This document shows positions 48,180 to 60,898 of a DNA stretch of 64,000 nucleotides, piece after piece. Position 1 is the first letter of the stretch. Each line of letters starts with the position of its first letter. Both the position numbers and the translations under genes were made by a program. The DNA comes from Sipunculus nudus (lineage: Eukaryota > Annelida > Sipuncula > Golfingiida > Sipunculidae): assembly GCA_026874595.1 (NCBI GenBank), contig CM049320.1, forward strand, positions 54,257,070 to 54,321,069, written 5' to 3'. Under the pieces are notes generated by a model. The model saw only the letters and a program-made list of their open reading frames with translations. It was not told the origin of the DNA and did no database searches.

Positions 48180-49350
48180 ATACTCAAAAAAGAAACAAAA
48201 TGAACAGGCTTAGAAACCTATTCAGTGTTCTGTCCCCAGAAAATTATTCGTATACAATGCCAGCCCTGCCTTGGCTTTAGTGTTTTGATATTTATTGCTA
48301 AATACTCCAAATGAAACGTGATTCTATGTACCGACAGACGAGGCCTAACTCAGTTCTAGTTCTTATCACTAAAGCCCTGTAAAGTCCGTATGGTGAATCC
48401 CTGATGTTTGCATATTAGGACGTCACATGGCTCCTGACGATTCCCTCGCATTTGCATATCAGGCCGCCTGGCCTCCTGTGAATGGCATCGTTGCTATGAA
48501 GAGGCTTACAGCGTCCCGTAGGCAACAGACAGCTAAACCCGATTGGTAAAATTCGCACTGAAATCATGCATGTTTACAGTAAGTCCATACATAGACCTTA
48601 GTGTCCTGTGATATATCTCTGCTGTTCGAACATACGGTCCATGGGCCAAATTTAAGTGCTTGTAGACAATATCGCATCGATTTTGTACTGTGTATTTGTT
48701 GTCTTCAAGTTACACATGACAGTCTTGCCACTGTTAAGTTGCCAACACGCTGAACTTCGTGATCGTTTCAGTCAGCCGTTACATGGATTACAGTTTGACT
48801 GCGTTCGTCGCGTGTGGACCTGAATATCTCACGCTGATTGGCTGAGCTGGAGACACATTTTAAACCGGCCTGCTGCGATAAGCAATGGTCTAATAAACGG
48901 TGACACACTGACTCACTGAGGCTGGGGGTTTAAGTGTGAAAAATCTTGCTGTACTCGAATAGCCGAGGACCTAAACATATTAAGACTGATAAAATGGGAA
49001 TATATATATAGCAAGCTAGAAGCCCACAATAGACGGTTACTGAATTAACCATGTTGGTTTTGAAAAAGATTCTGGGAAAGACCCCGATATTTATTCCTTA
49101 CGTCACTGGGAAAGACCTTAGTTCAGCGAGGCGGTGATGTGTGGCGCTGACTGTGTGGAACGGCCCAAGTTTACCAGTCGATAAAATAAGAGGGTCAGAG
49201 AGAAGTAATAAGTTATGAAAGTTGCCGTGTGGTAGCAGTAACGGCACTAAGTGCGACACAGTGAGAGCCGTTTGATATCTCTGTCAGAGCCATTTCATTG
49301 ACTGGGCCAGTCTAATACAATGCATAAATTCTAAATATCACATAAGCCGT
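48180..49350. other. GC-richer intergenic stretch with two octamer motifs
   Basis: TTTGCATAT-type octamers at about 48407 and 48460, an inverted CCAAT (attggct) at about 48836 and a tttaaa at 48858. Possible regulatory or transposon-terminal sequence; no gene was identified. Confidence 0.3.
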
Positions 49351-49438
49351 AAACTATAACGAAACGCTTTTAGCATGGGGGAAACTTTGAATGTGCAATA
49401 ATATTACTAAAAAGATGCATGATTTGATCTTAATGAAA

Positions 49439-49783
49439 CTACGTAAGAAAACATATATATATTCTAGCATGTGGCTGTGCCTGTCCCTGAAGCCACCAGG
49501 CCTGCTGATTAGCCTGGTCAGTAATACAGGGAGCACACAGGCAATGAGGACATTCTTCAGCCCCCTGTCTGTGCTGTGGCATCAGGGGGGCCTCTGGTTC
49601 CTCTCTCTCCTGGTGGCTAGTTCCCTTCTCTTGGGTCACACATTGTACCTTCTGACACCATTGTGACATGTCATGTGAGGGGGCTACATCTAAGTTCAAG
49701 CCACTGAGCCTAAACAAATTATTTACGGTTTCTTCTTGTTCATCAGTAACCCAAAAAGCTATAATCTTCCTATCAGGTTCCAT
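49439..49783 (-). pseudogene. Small Cys-motif ORF, possible companion of the transposase
   Basis: 114-codon minus-strand frame starting MEPDRKIIAFWVTDEQ. It contains ECPHCLCAPCIT followed by W and Q-PH, a pattern I associate with a small protein that accompanies an invertebrate and fish transposase family (family memory, not searched). The C-terminal part seems degenerate. It is divergent from, and 0.7 kb away from, the transposase at 50463. Confidence 0.45.
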
Positions 49784-50163
49784 AATGCTGTGTAACTGTA
49801 ATACAGTCAGTAGGTACAGGACCTAACTGGTACAGGGCCTGAATGAATACTCCTGCCCTTCTGATAATAAATATATGTATCAAGGCTTGATATGGCTGGG
49901 ATAGAATGACACCCAACAACACCAAGAAAACAAATTGTTTCCTAACGGGGTAGTGTGTGTGTTCCAGCATTATCCTGAACCTGCTCAAATTCTAAGGGTC
50001 ACTACCAGATGTAAGCGGAAAATCAAGTTAATGAACATGTTGAAAGCTATGCTGGAATGCTGGGTCTGGTAGAGGCAACATGAACAAACGTTTATGTTTT
50101 TTTAGCAATTTATATCCTTGAGTATATGCAGTTAATATTTCAATAATTAAAAGTAACACATGT

Positions 50164-50168
<5 letters not shown>

Positions 50169-50217
<49 letters not shown>
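50169..50217. repeat. (TA)n microsatellite
   Basis: About 24 TA copies between the two divergent transposon frames. Confidence 0.95.
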
Positions 50218-50222
<5 letters not shown>

Positions 50223-50462
50223 TAATATGACTTCATTTGCAACTTGAACATAAATTTACATTTCCAAGAAATCTCTGTCATTAAAGTTACTTTATAATTT
50301 ATTTATCATATCTAACAAACATACATGTATATGTTTTGTCCTAAATGAGACATTTTTCTAGCAATATTCCCTGTGTAGATTTGCCCATGTAACCAGTTGT
50401 CTGTTTGAAGCTGCCTTGTCTTGAATGACCACAGTGTTTTCAATAAATTTCAATGTTTGAAA

Positions 50463-52076
50463 ATGGCTGCAGAGAGAATGCGAAAGCATAGATCTATTCA
50501 TGGCAGAAAACCAACATTCAAACTTGAATGTCCAGGGGAGATTACAAAAAAGACAAATTTGCTGCAGAAGTTACGGCAAATTAAGCAGCAAATGCCTCCA
50601 GGGTCAACTAACACAGATGCAATAGAGCTGGCTTTAGATTTCTGGCTACAATACAATGCCAGAGTATTGTCAGACTCAGAAGCTGAATGTAGTGACACAA
50701 GTGTGCCTTCATCCTACATTCCAGTCTCTGAAGATAACACAAATCAGCTTATGTTTACCACCACAAAGGATTCTATAGAAAATTTGGTACAACAAGTGAC
50801 AGCACACCAAATTCTGTGTAAAGAAAGCCTAGCGTGGAATGACCACACTAATCTAGGCCATTCTGCTGTGATAAAATTCAGATGCGAGGCTAAACACACA
50901 ATTTCTTGGGGATCATCTCCATACTTACCTGATGGTACCAGTCTTGTCAATTCTAGATTTGCATTTGAATACATGTCCAGTGGGATGTTGCCCTCTCAGT
51001 ATGAGAGGTTCACTGAAGGGGCAGGGTGTGGTCAAATCGGCCATCGTAGCATGGCAAAAATTGTTGCCACATTTAGACAAAGTGTAAAGGACGAGGCATC
51101 TGATTCCTGTTACACTGCAATATTTGAAGAGATCGGCAGCTATGAAGATCTTACAGAAGGTCTAACAATTATAACAGATGTTCATCATGGTGGGAGAAAA
51201 AATGCTAAGGATACTGATGTTGTCTGCATTGGCTATAAGACTCATTAAGTTTTCAGAAACGAACATATCACAAAATCTGATGAGAGTACGACTGTGAAAC
51301 ATAAACTAATTGGCACTCAACGCCTGTATGAATATTTTGATCAAGCAAACATAGATATAGGTGTCCATGCCCATGACAGCAGTGGGACAATTAACAAATA
51401 CATCAGTGAGCAAAGAATATTTACAAACAATCAGAACGATACTTGGCATGCTGCATGTTCAGTGAAAAAAGCAATGTCTAACATCGCTAAAGGGCCTAAG
51501 TACAAGCATAATGTGACCTGGCACTGACAGCTTAGTGACAAAGTGGGATCTGTCAGAACACATTTTCACTGGGCCATGAGAAATTGTAAGGGAGATGTCA
51601 GTGAACTCAGAAAAAATCTTGACAACATTGTAGATCACTTTAAAAATGACCATGAAGGCTGTCATCCTACTTCCAGATGCAAAACGGATCAACATTATGA
51701 ACCATCAAAAGTTGTCCTCACAAGTTCAAAAGCAGCTGACCTGCTTTCTGCGGTAATTAAAAAATCAGTGGTTTACAGGAATGCTAGTTCTTATACAATG
51801 GCTCTTGACACTTTTTATGTTGAAAGCTTCAACAATGTGTTAAATATTTTTCATGATAAACGTATAGTCTTTAGAAACCTTCAATATGAAATGAGAACTA
51901 ATTTAGCAGTCTGTCATTGGAATTAAAATGTGGACAGACCTTACACCAGCACCTGGAACCCGCAGCAGGCAGAGGCCTCACTCAGGGCAACAGGAAAGAA
52001 AGCATTCAAGCCAGCCACATTTACATATAGAACAAACATTTGGAACCGATGGCAGTCAACATTTTTTTCATCTTAG
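50463..52076 (+). pseudogene. Degenerate DDE-type transposase
   Basis: A single frame from ATG 50463 (MAAERMRKHRS) to TAG 52074-52076, about 537 codons, broken only by three in-frame stops: TAA 51246-51248, TGA 51525-51527 and TAA 51924-51926. Coding similarity continues through each stop without frameshift. Candidate acidic triad: D in IITDVHHGGRKNA, D in VHAHDSSGTIN, E in FYVESFNN. Other blocks: NQNDTWHA, HFHWAMRNCKGD and a WNRWQS end. Superfamily uncertain (Kolobok-like or an unclassified group). Terminal inverted repeats were not found by eye. Confidence 0.65.
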
Positions 52077-53096
52077 TTTTGATTTTTAAAGATATTTCTT
52101 TATTCATGGATATATCTTGACAATATCTTCATACTGATTCATTAATAACATTTATCACCTCGAAATCACTCCGGAATATATAATTTATAATCAATTTAGG
52201 ATAGATAGGAGTTTTAGCAGCAATTACATTGTGGTGAGTACTACTATTCAGTACACAGTGACTAATTAGACTGCATGCTGGCCTACTGTTTATGTGGCCA
52301 TGTGCTTCTGTTTATAAACATCAAGGCTGCCAGCTGATTAGTCCCTCATGTGGTATTGCACCTCCCCTGCCAAATTTGAATTGGGCCTGGCTTGGACATG
52401 AACATTTCATTTTTCTATTAAAACCATTTAAATTTAACTGAAATTTAAAGCACCTTTTAATTTTCAGTACTATAAAGAAGTTGTGTGCCAAAATCCAGCC
52501 CAAATAAGTCCTTCATTCTCAGTTAAAACTCAAATAAAGTGAGAGCCCAAGTGAACAGTTGCAGATATTATGTGAAACTCCATGTTGCCCAGAAACGCCC
52601 CCTGGTATTTATAGTGGCACACGGTCTTTAAATACAGTATATATTAAATTTATACAACATATACGAATGTTACTGACTTGTTTACTTCGCTTGTGACATA
52701 ACGATAAAATCTTCCTATATTAGACTATGTTCGATGTTTGAAAGATAAAAAACATTGCACAACATAGGCTAGTAGAAAATAAATACTATTCTGCAAGTTT
52801 ATTACTCACTATGCTTTTAAAAGCAATCAAGATGCATGATCTTAAATGAAATCCGATATACCTAAAATGATGAAGTTACAATGAATATATACTTGCGATA
52901 TCAGGCTGTTACATACGTACCTGCATATCTTCCTAATCTTTTTCTCCTAAATTCAAGACGCGTAATGTAAACATCATAGCTACAGTCGTTGCCCGGATGT
53001 GTCGTTAAATATGAATGTTTCTACCTTACTTTCCATTTCCCTGAAACATCCTTAAACAGAAAGCTTTACTGAAGACATTTTCGACAGGAAAACACT
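52077..53096. other. Region upstream of gene B
   Basis: No exon seen. A weak TATA-like taaatat lies at about 53006, some 90 bp before the gene B start, matching the spacing of the gene A TATA box; the evidence is weak. Confidence 0.35.
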
Positions 53097-53142
53097 ATGA
53101 TCAGGTTTCTCTGCCTAGTTCTTGTACCAGTGTTAACAAAAG
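53097..53142 (+). CDS. Gene B exon 1: signal peptide
   Basis: Encodes [15 protein letters not shown] plus one base, donor gttagt. No other in-frame ATG upstream before a stop. Same coding length and phase as gene A exon 1. Intron 1 is 7.1 kb long and filled with repeats and a possible nested gene. Confidence 0.82.
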
Positions 53143-56100
53143 GTTAGTTAAGGGAACCTCATTCAATGCATTTGTTTTAATCTTCGTTTTTAGATTAAAA
53201 TGTAGCTGCGCCTAATCTAGACCTACCATACAAAGTCATATATAAATTTCCCCCCAGACACTTTATCCTAAATAATATCTCTGGAAATCAATTTGCTAAA
53301 CTTTTTTTGATAAAGGATTGTTTATTTCGAGAAATGCTGCCCCACAATTATTAATTTGATGTTCCATTACTGGCCGTCATATTAACAGATTATTCTAGTA
53401 ATTCGTGAGAGTATTAGAATTGGATATTGGTAACTTACATTAAATCTATGAATCATGTGCTGCCATATACGTTACCCTTATATCTGAAACCTTTGTACAC
53501 TCTAAGTTTTATTTCTAAACCATAACCCTTTCCGTTGTCTCGTTCCTTTAAACCCTTTATAACATCAGACCCTCTAATTTCCGTATATCTTTTTTTTTAA
53601 TTTGTTTGATTTTGCAAAATTCAAAAAAAAAATCAATTACCTCTCTTTTCAAAAAGTAGCAATACGGCATTCTTAAAATATACATTAATTACAGAATGAA
53701 TAATCATGTCCCCCCCCCCCCCCACTCCAGGGGAGACATGTTTTGTTTCCAGTGCCCTTGTCGTCTGTCGTCGTCAGTCGTCAAATCGTTGACGAGTTCG
53801 AAAAAACTGGTGACCTTGACCTTCATCTACAAATTCAAAACTGCCGAAATGTCAATTCTTTGTAGGATATCTTGTGAACGCGAAAACTTTGAAGGAATGC
53901 ATATTATCCTTGAAATTTAAAACACTGATTGTTCCCAACAAAATCTCGGAAGAGTTCGAAACCCGTTGACCTTGACCCACATCTGGAAGGTCAAATCTGT
54001 CGAAATGTAAAAAATTTTGGTTATCTGGTGAACACGATAACCTTTGAACGGCTGCATATTATCCTCCGAAATTTGACACCTCTATGGTTCCCACTAATAT
54101 CTTAGAAAAGGTTTAAACCGAGTGACCTTGACCGTCATCTTCAAGGTCAAATCTGCCGAAATTAAAAATTATTGTGATGCCCAAAACTTTGGAAGTATTT
54201 CACATTCTGTTCCAAAATTTGGTACACCGATTGTTCCTACAAAGTTCTCATAGAAGTCAAGGTCAAATCAGCAAATTATATGAGATAAAATATGTGAAAG
54301 GGATAAATTTTGAAGGGTTGGATATTTTCCTTCCAAATTTGAAACACTGATTTTTCCTACCAAAATCTTGGGTCAGTTTGAAATCTGGTGACCTTGACAG
54401 GGTACGATCTCTCACCTTGTCTTCATTGATATAACCGATATGCAAACGGGTGGAGGGGGACATCTGTTATGGCAAGTGCGGAAACAAGAATTCTAATTTA
54501 TATTAGAATGATTGTTAAGAATTCGTTAATATATTTTCATATGGCAGTCGTTATGTAACCTATTTAATTATAGTACTCTTTTAGAAAAGAATTAGTCCCT
54601 TGTGATCACATACTTCCGATTTGGTATTTTTATGATGAGCATATCTTGTTTTATTTATATTAAATTGAACACTTACTGACATTTAATGATATAAATACAG
54701 GGAGGTAATTTGAACAATGGATACATTTACATTTAAAGTTAAAGTTCTATATCCATAAAGCAGGATAGCATATCTTTCTGGGTATGAAGGGGAAATCCCA
54801 GAGTATACAGAGTGGAAAAATTAACACCCTGCTAAGTCATAAAGAGAAGGTAAAGTGTTTAATTACTTTGGAGATTATTTTGATTCCATTTGCGCCTGAT
54901 AAATAGTGAAATGGTTTGCAGTTCCGCATGGCGACATACGGGCAATCGTCATTCAATGTTACTAACGACTCTATTGTATTTACTTGTGCATAATTTTACT
55001 CTTTACTTTTAGAATTCATTGCACTATGGTGATATATCTATCCGTTCAGGGGAAACTTAACCGCCGTCAAGCGGTCCAAATGCGTAAAAAATGGGGAAAA
55101 AACAAAGGACGCCATGAGACTACAGGATCTAATAAAACACTACATGATGCAAAGAATTATGGCAATCAATGCATTTGTTATCATGATACTGAAGCTTTCG
55201 TATGAAATTTTAAATTATTTATGGGGGATTTACGAGGCCGAGGCGGTCAATGCATTAGGTATTCAGATATCGCAGCTTTTGTATCAAATTTTTAATTATT
55301 CTTGGGGTACTCACGAGGGGTCATAGCTTGAAGGATATGGGTAACGGAGAACTAATTTCAGGTTTCTAAGGAGGTATTTTTTCTCCTTGGATATTAAGAT
55401 ATAATTTTCTTAGTCCAGAGGTTACGCTTTGAACCCTATTAATGGGTGACCGCTTCATTTGACGGTCTCAAAAATAATGAAAAAAAATGGAGGAAATACA
55501 GAAGACACCCCAGTCTGCAAGGTCTGATGAAACACTCCATGTTCAATATGCATGCAAAAAATCGTGGCAATCAATGCATTAGTTATTCAGATACTGGTGC
55601 ATTTGTATTAAATTTTAATCATTCTTGGGGGTACTAAGGAGCCCCATAGCTCGCAGGATGTGGATAACAAAGACCTAATTTCAGGTTTCCAAGGACATTT
55701 TTTATGGACCTCCATGGATGTCAAGTGAGAAGTTTCAGGTCCAGCTGTTACGATCTGATGACTTTCAGTCAGCTGAGCTAAAAATAACTTGTCTCTGATG
55801 CAGAAGGATGCAAGGCCGCTAACTAAAACAGTCGGTTTCCCTTACGCCCGTGGTTCCGTCGCGAAAGGGTACGGCTTTTATTGCTTGGTGTTATAATCCA
55901 ACAATAGTGGTACACTGGGTTGAGTACCCTCAAAGACACCGATATAATCGTATGTTACCAGCCTGTCGCAAAAAAAAAACTAAACGACCATAATACAAAA
56001 ATACACATTTCTTAGTTAGCAACATTAATTAGAGAACATCAATTAGGGATTTTTTTTATTTTCATAAACACAAATATGTCTAAAAAGGAGACAGGTTCGA

Positions 56101-56520
56101 TTAAAATTGATAAAAATATATTATTAAAGTTTGACAAATTAAAAATAACACTAATACCGCCATTATATATTTATATTTTAAAATTGTCTTGCTTTTCAGG
56201 TAATTCCGGTCCAGGACAAAGCAAGGGAAGTTGCCTTACACATTTCACATCCTCCCTAACAACTGTCAGTTTTAAATATCAGAAAGCATCATAATTATAA
56301 ATGTTTATATAAATATAAAATTATATATTGAATAAGTGTGTTGGTTACATGGGGAAAGGGTCCCCGGCAGATCGAAGGATCGCATACGTACACACGTTTC
56401 CGTTTGTTTATGAGCTGAGGCATTAAGGTACTAGCCTTTTCTCCATCGTGGATTTGAACATGTGAACCCTCGCACAAAGGCAATAAAGGCAATCATTATA
56501 CCCAACTGCAAATTATTCAA

Positions 56521-56571
<51 letters not shown>

Positions 56572-56581
56572 TATATATATA

Positions 56582-56619
<38 letters not shown>

Positions 56620-59600
56620 TGTGTGTATAGATATAGTGAAACCTCTACTGGGGACCAACCAGCTATCACGAACAACACGCTATGACGACTATTACTTGTC
56701 CTGGGCCATTAAACACATTTGATGGACCCGCAGGTGGTGCTGTTAGTGTGATGTCACGGAAGTGCTTGTCCTTTGGTTCCAAATTTGGGGAGGAATTTGA
56801 GGACCTGTAGGCCTGTGGTACAACCGTCAATTCATATTCCAATTAGGTGAATCGATTAAATGATGTATGGTAATCTAACCATCGGAGCCGAGTCCTTGAG
56901 GCTAAAAATTATTTAATATATACGCTGTGTGTACCGAATAATGCACTTGCTATGATGTGCGGGGTTTTCACGAGGAGTTTTTTTAGCGTAAGGGCTGAAG
57001 AAAGGAACACTAAGGGGTGGTAAGGGTGCGTACATGATGGCATTGTCAGGAAATTGGTCCTTCAGGTTTTGGACTATATTCCCCAAGAAGAGGCTGTCAG
57101 TCTGAAACATAAATAAAACCCAAATACCAAATGCTGCAAATGCTGTACGCAGAGGTGCTTTCTTTTTTAATAATATATTCACTGGAATGTTTGTGTATTG
57201 AACACTTTTGTTTGCAAATGTTTATAGAACTTTAAATCAAGTTATACGGTACAAGACCAATAAATCTGTGGCAAGCACTTTATAATATACTCTAAAGAAT
57301 GTGATTAAAATCACCATTTTTCCTGTATTTCTAAATAAATTATAAATTCCTAATTCATCCCTACATCTAACCCGATTAGTATTTTTACCACACATGCTTC
57401 TCCAATGAAGTTTTGGAACTTGTCCTCATGATAATTGGTGTTACAAACTCTCTTTACCTCTCCATCCTGGATTCCCTTGATGTTCTGAAGGCGTTCCCCT
57501 TTGTCACCATAAGCTTCTTCAACCCCTCGATTGTTGCAAAAAACATTTACATTAATATATCTAAAGTCGATGTCTTGTTTCTGAAAGAATTAAAAGGAAA
57601 ACTATTTATACCGCAGATTTGTCAATCAATAAATATCAAGGGACGTATCTAGGATAAAAAAAGTATGGATCCAACAATGGAGGGCTAATGACAAAAAACA
57701 CAAAAGGTCCAAGGTCTTGTAAGTCCTTGCCGCAAAAAATGATCTGAGGCCCTTAAAAATGTTAGGTGGCTAAAAAAAGGAGATCCAAGGGCCTGGACCA
57801 CTCTCTGGATCCGCTTCTGCAGATTTTAAAAAGAAACTTTTATAACTACAAAATTATTGTGAAAGCTATAACATTTATGTTAGCTGCACATCTATATTTA
57901 ACCAAATAATTGAGACAGAAAATTATTGCTTGTATAATAATAATATTATAACGAAACCTAACTTTTGCAAGGATGTGCAAAACATCAGACATCTTGAAAA
58001 GAGTTGCTGTGAACTTAAATGTATTCAAGAGGACGCTCATATTAGCAATGTCATATAATATAATTGCTTATCATATCAGGAAAAAGTTACTTTCTTTTTA
58101 TTCACCTCTTTTTGTTTAGAGGTGTTATACATCAGTTGTGCAGCTACCTTACAAAATATGGATGGGATTATTCAACCACACCATATATAATATGTCTGGT
58201 ATTGTAATGTGTATATCAAGACAGGACAGAAGCAATTTTTCATATTTAGTTTCTTACGCTGTCAATTTATGTGTTAGGTAAGAATTAATATATCATGACT
58301 GTCAGCATGATTATCTGGTGTACACCAGAAAGTATCTCTTCAGCTTTGATTAATAAAATTTATATGTCAGCATAAGATTTCAGAGGTATCATTGGGTAAC
58401 TTAATTGATTTATTTGAAACGCTCACTCCTTATTTCTCTGGTCAACCATCGAGGCAGCACTATGGTAACCAAATCCTGCCATCCTATGCTCGAGCCCGCC
58501 AATATGAGCCAGAACTCATATGATGGGCTGAACAATCATACCTGAACAAATGCATCAGCGGTAACCTTGATAGCCATGGAGGAAGTTTTGACGATGATAA
58601 AAAAGCACTGATTAATGAAAACTGTTATGCCATATGAACCATTTGTCATATTACAGTGTTCCACGAATACTCGGGTGGTGCTTCTTTGGAAATCAGTATA
58701 CAAGATGCTTCGCTTTAAGTCAAACAAAATATACATGATCTGGATATTTAATTATTTTTTTTTGTTTTCCTTCTGACCTCTTTAAATCACCTTTTTATAG
58801 TTTCTGTTTGCTGTAGAACAATGCAAATGAATCTTTATTATTTTTCAATTAAGATGTTAAAATTCAAACAGAAACCTTATGCCTCATGTTATTTGAAATG
58901 ACAATTAAATTTATATGATTTATAATAAAAATACAAAATAAAATAAAAATATAAATAGCTGCTTCTCATCAGCCTCATCAGATGTCAATGATAAGGATGC
59001 TCTAGAACGGGCTGTGAGTCATGTCTCTGATAATATCTATCCGGAGTAAGTCTGCCAGGTAAGCATTTTCTCCTTTGATAAAGATATGGATATTTTCAGT
59101 GTCCTGATACAAATAAAATACAAAGCATTCTCTATTAATGTAAAATTAAGTGTTACCGTCAACACATTTAATAAAAGGATCCAAAAACATATTTGGTGAA
59201 TCCATAACATGGCTCCAGCAATAAAAACCAATATATTTGAATAAAAAGAATCCCACAATTATATAATGAAGAAGGATTAAGCAAAATGAATAATACATGT
59301 TTTAATATTTAATCATATATTGCTTCTTCAGCTAATCAAAATTTTTTTTTTCAAAATGTTTAACAAACAGACCTACATCCTAAGTTCTACTTTTACAATA
59401 ATTCATTCCTTTATATTATATTTAATCATGTTAGAAATTGAAACTAAAGAAAAATGAGGCTATCTTGAAAATCCCTATCCCCAGATTAGTCTCATTCCAG
59501 TAGAATTTATAATGATTCAATAAATGAAAATTAAATCACCAGTTTTACAAACAATATATTGGTTAACATTCCTGAAATTTTGAAATCTCAAAAATTAATA

Positions 59601-60838
59601 ATATTATACATTATTTTTTTTATCTTCTGATTAGGGGTTTGTCTTGTAATAAAAGAAATAATAATAATTATAATTTATAATAATTATTATGATAATAATC
59701 ATATAAACTATTATTAATAAAAATTAAAATAAAATTAATAATAATAACTCACTAGTACTTGTAAGAGAAGTTTTAAATTATGGAAACGTATAATCTGCTA
59801 GTATAACAATTGTTGTTATTAATATTAAATTGTTATTTGAAGGCTAGGTCATTAACATGTGACTTTAAGTTTGGTTTACGAACAGTTATAATAAATTTTG
59901 TAACAGTGGCTTACCAGGCTGGTCATTAGTCACACATTGTCTTTGCCACATGCAGTTACACTACGAGTCAGAGTCCTGACACTGTGGACACGAGTCCTTC
60001 ACAACATCTTTTATACAACCAGTCCTTTATTATATAATATAACATTTGTTTGTACCGTGATAGATATGAGAGCCTTGTTCCTCGCCGCCCTGTGCAGAGA
60101 GATACTCCGATTGGGACTGTATTTCCGTGCTTCAATCAGACCCTGGCACGGTAAAACCCGATAGTTAAAAAAAAGAAAAACTAAAATTGCAAGGTATATG
60201 TATTTATTAAGGTTTAAATGGGTATACTTCGCCCCATTAACTATATATATATATATTATATACATACATAATTTCATTTGACAGCTGAATGCCTAGAAAT
60301 TAGCGCCAGCCTTTGTGGAAAGATGTCAGATAACTTGCTAGAAGCTGTAAGTATAAAGACACTTTGGTCTTTTCATTAAATGGTTAAATCTCAGTGCATT
60401 TTATTGAAGTACATAATTTTTTTTACGAGATAGATAATTCAAGGTCCCACTATATATAAAATATTAAGTTAAAGATTCTTTAATGTTTGGGGAAAAAAGC
60501 TTGTTTGGTGTCTTTTGGATACACGTCCCCGTCCCAAAAATTTCAAAGCTACTTAAAACAGAGTGTCGAGAACATTATTGTATATAAATAATGCTTTCAT
60601 GAATATTTACTAGTTCTATAAAATGATGCATAATAATGGATGATTAAAATATAACACAAGAGTTTTTCCTTTGCTTCGGTCACTAGTTCATATAAATGAA
60701 CAGGTAACATTTGGAAAAGCTAGCTATTAGTGCTATACATTCAACATGATTATAAAAGTATTAAAATATTTTTATGAACTTTTTCACCTTTCTTCTGTAT
60801 ATTTTCATTCATTTCATATTTCCATTCAATTCATATTA

Positions 60839-60898
<60 letters not shown>

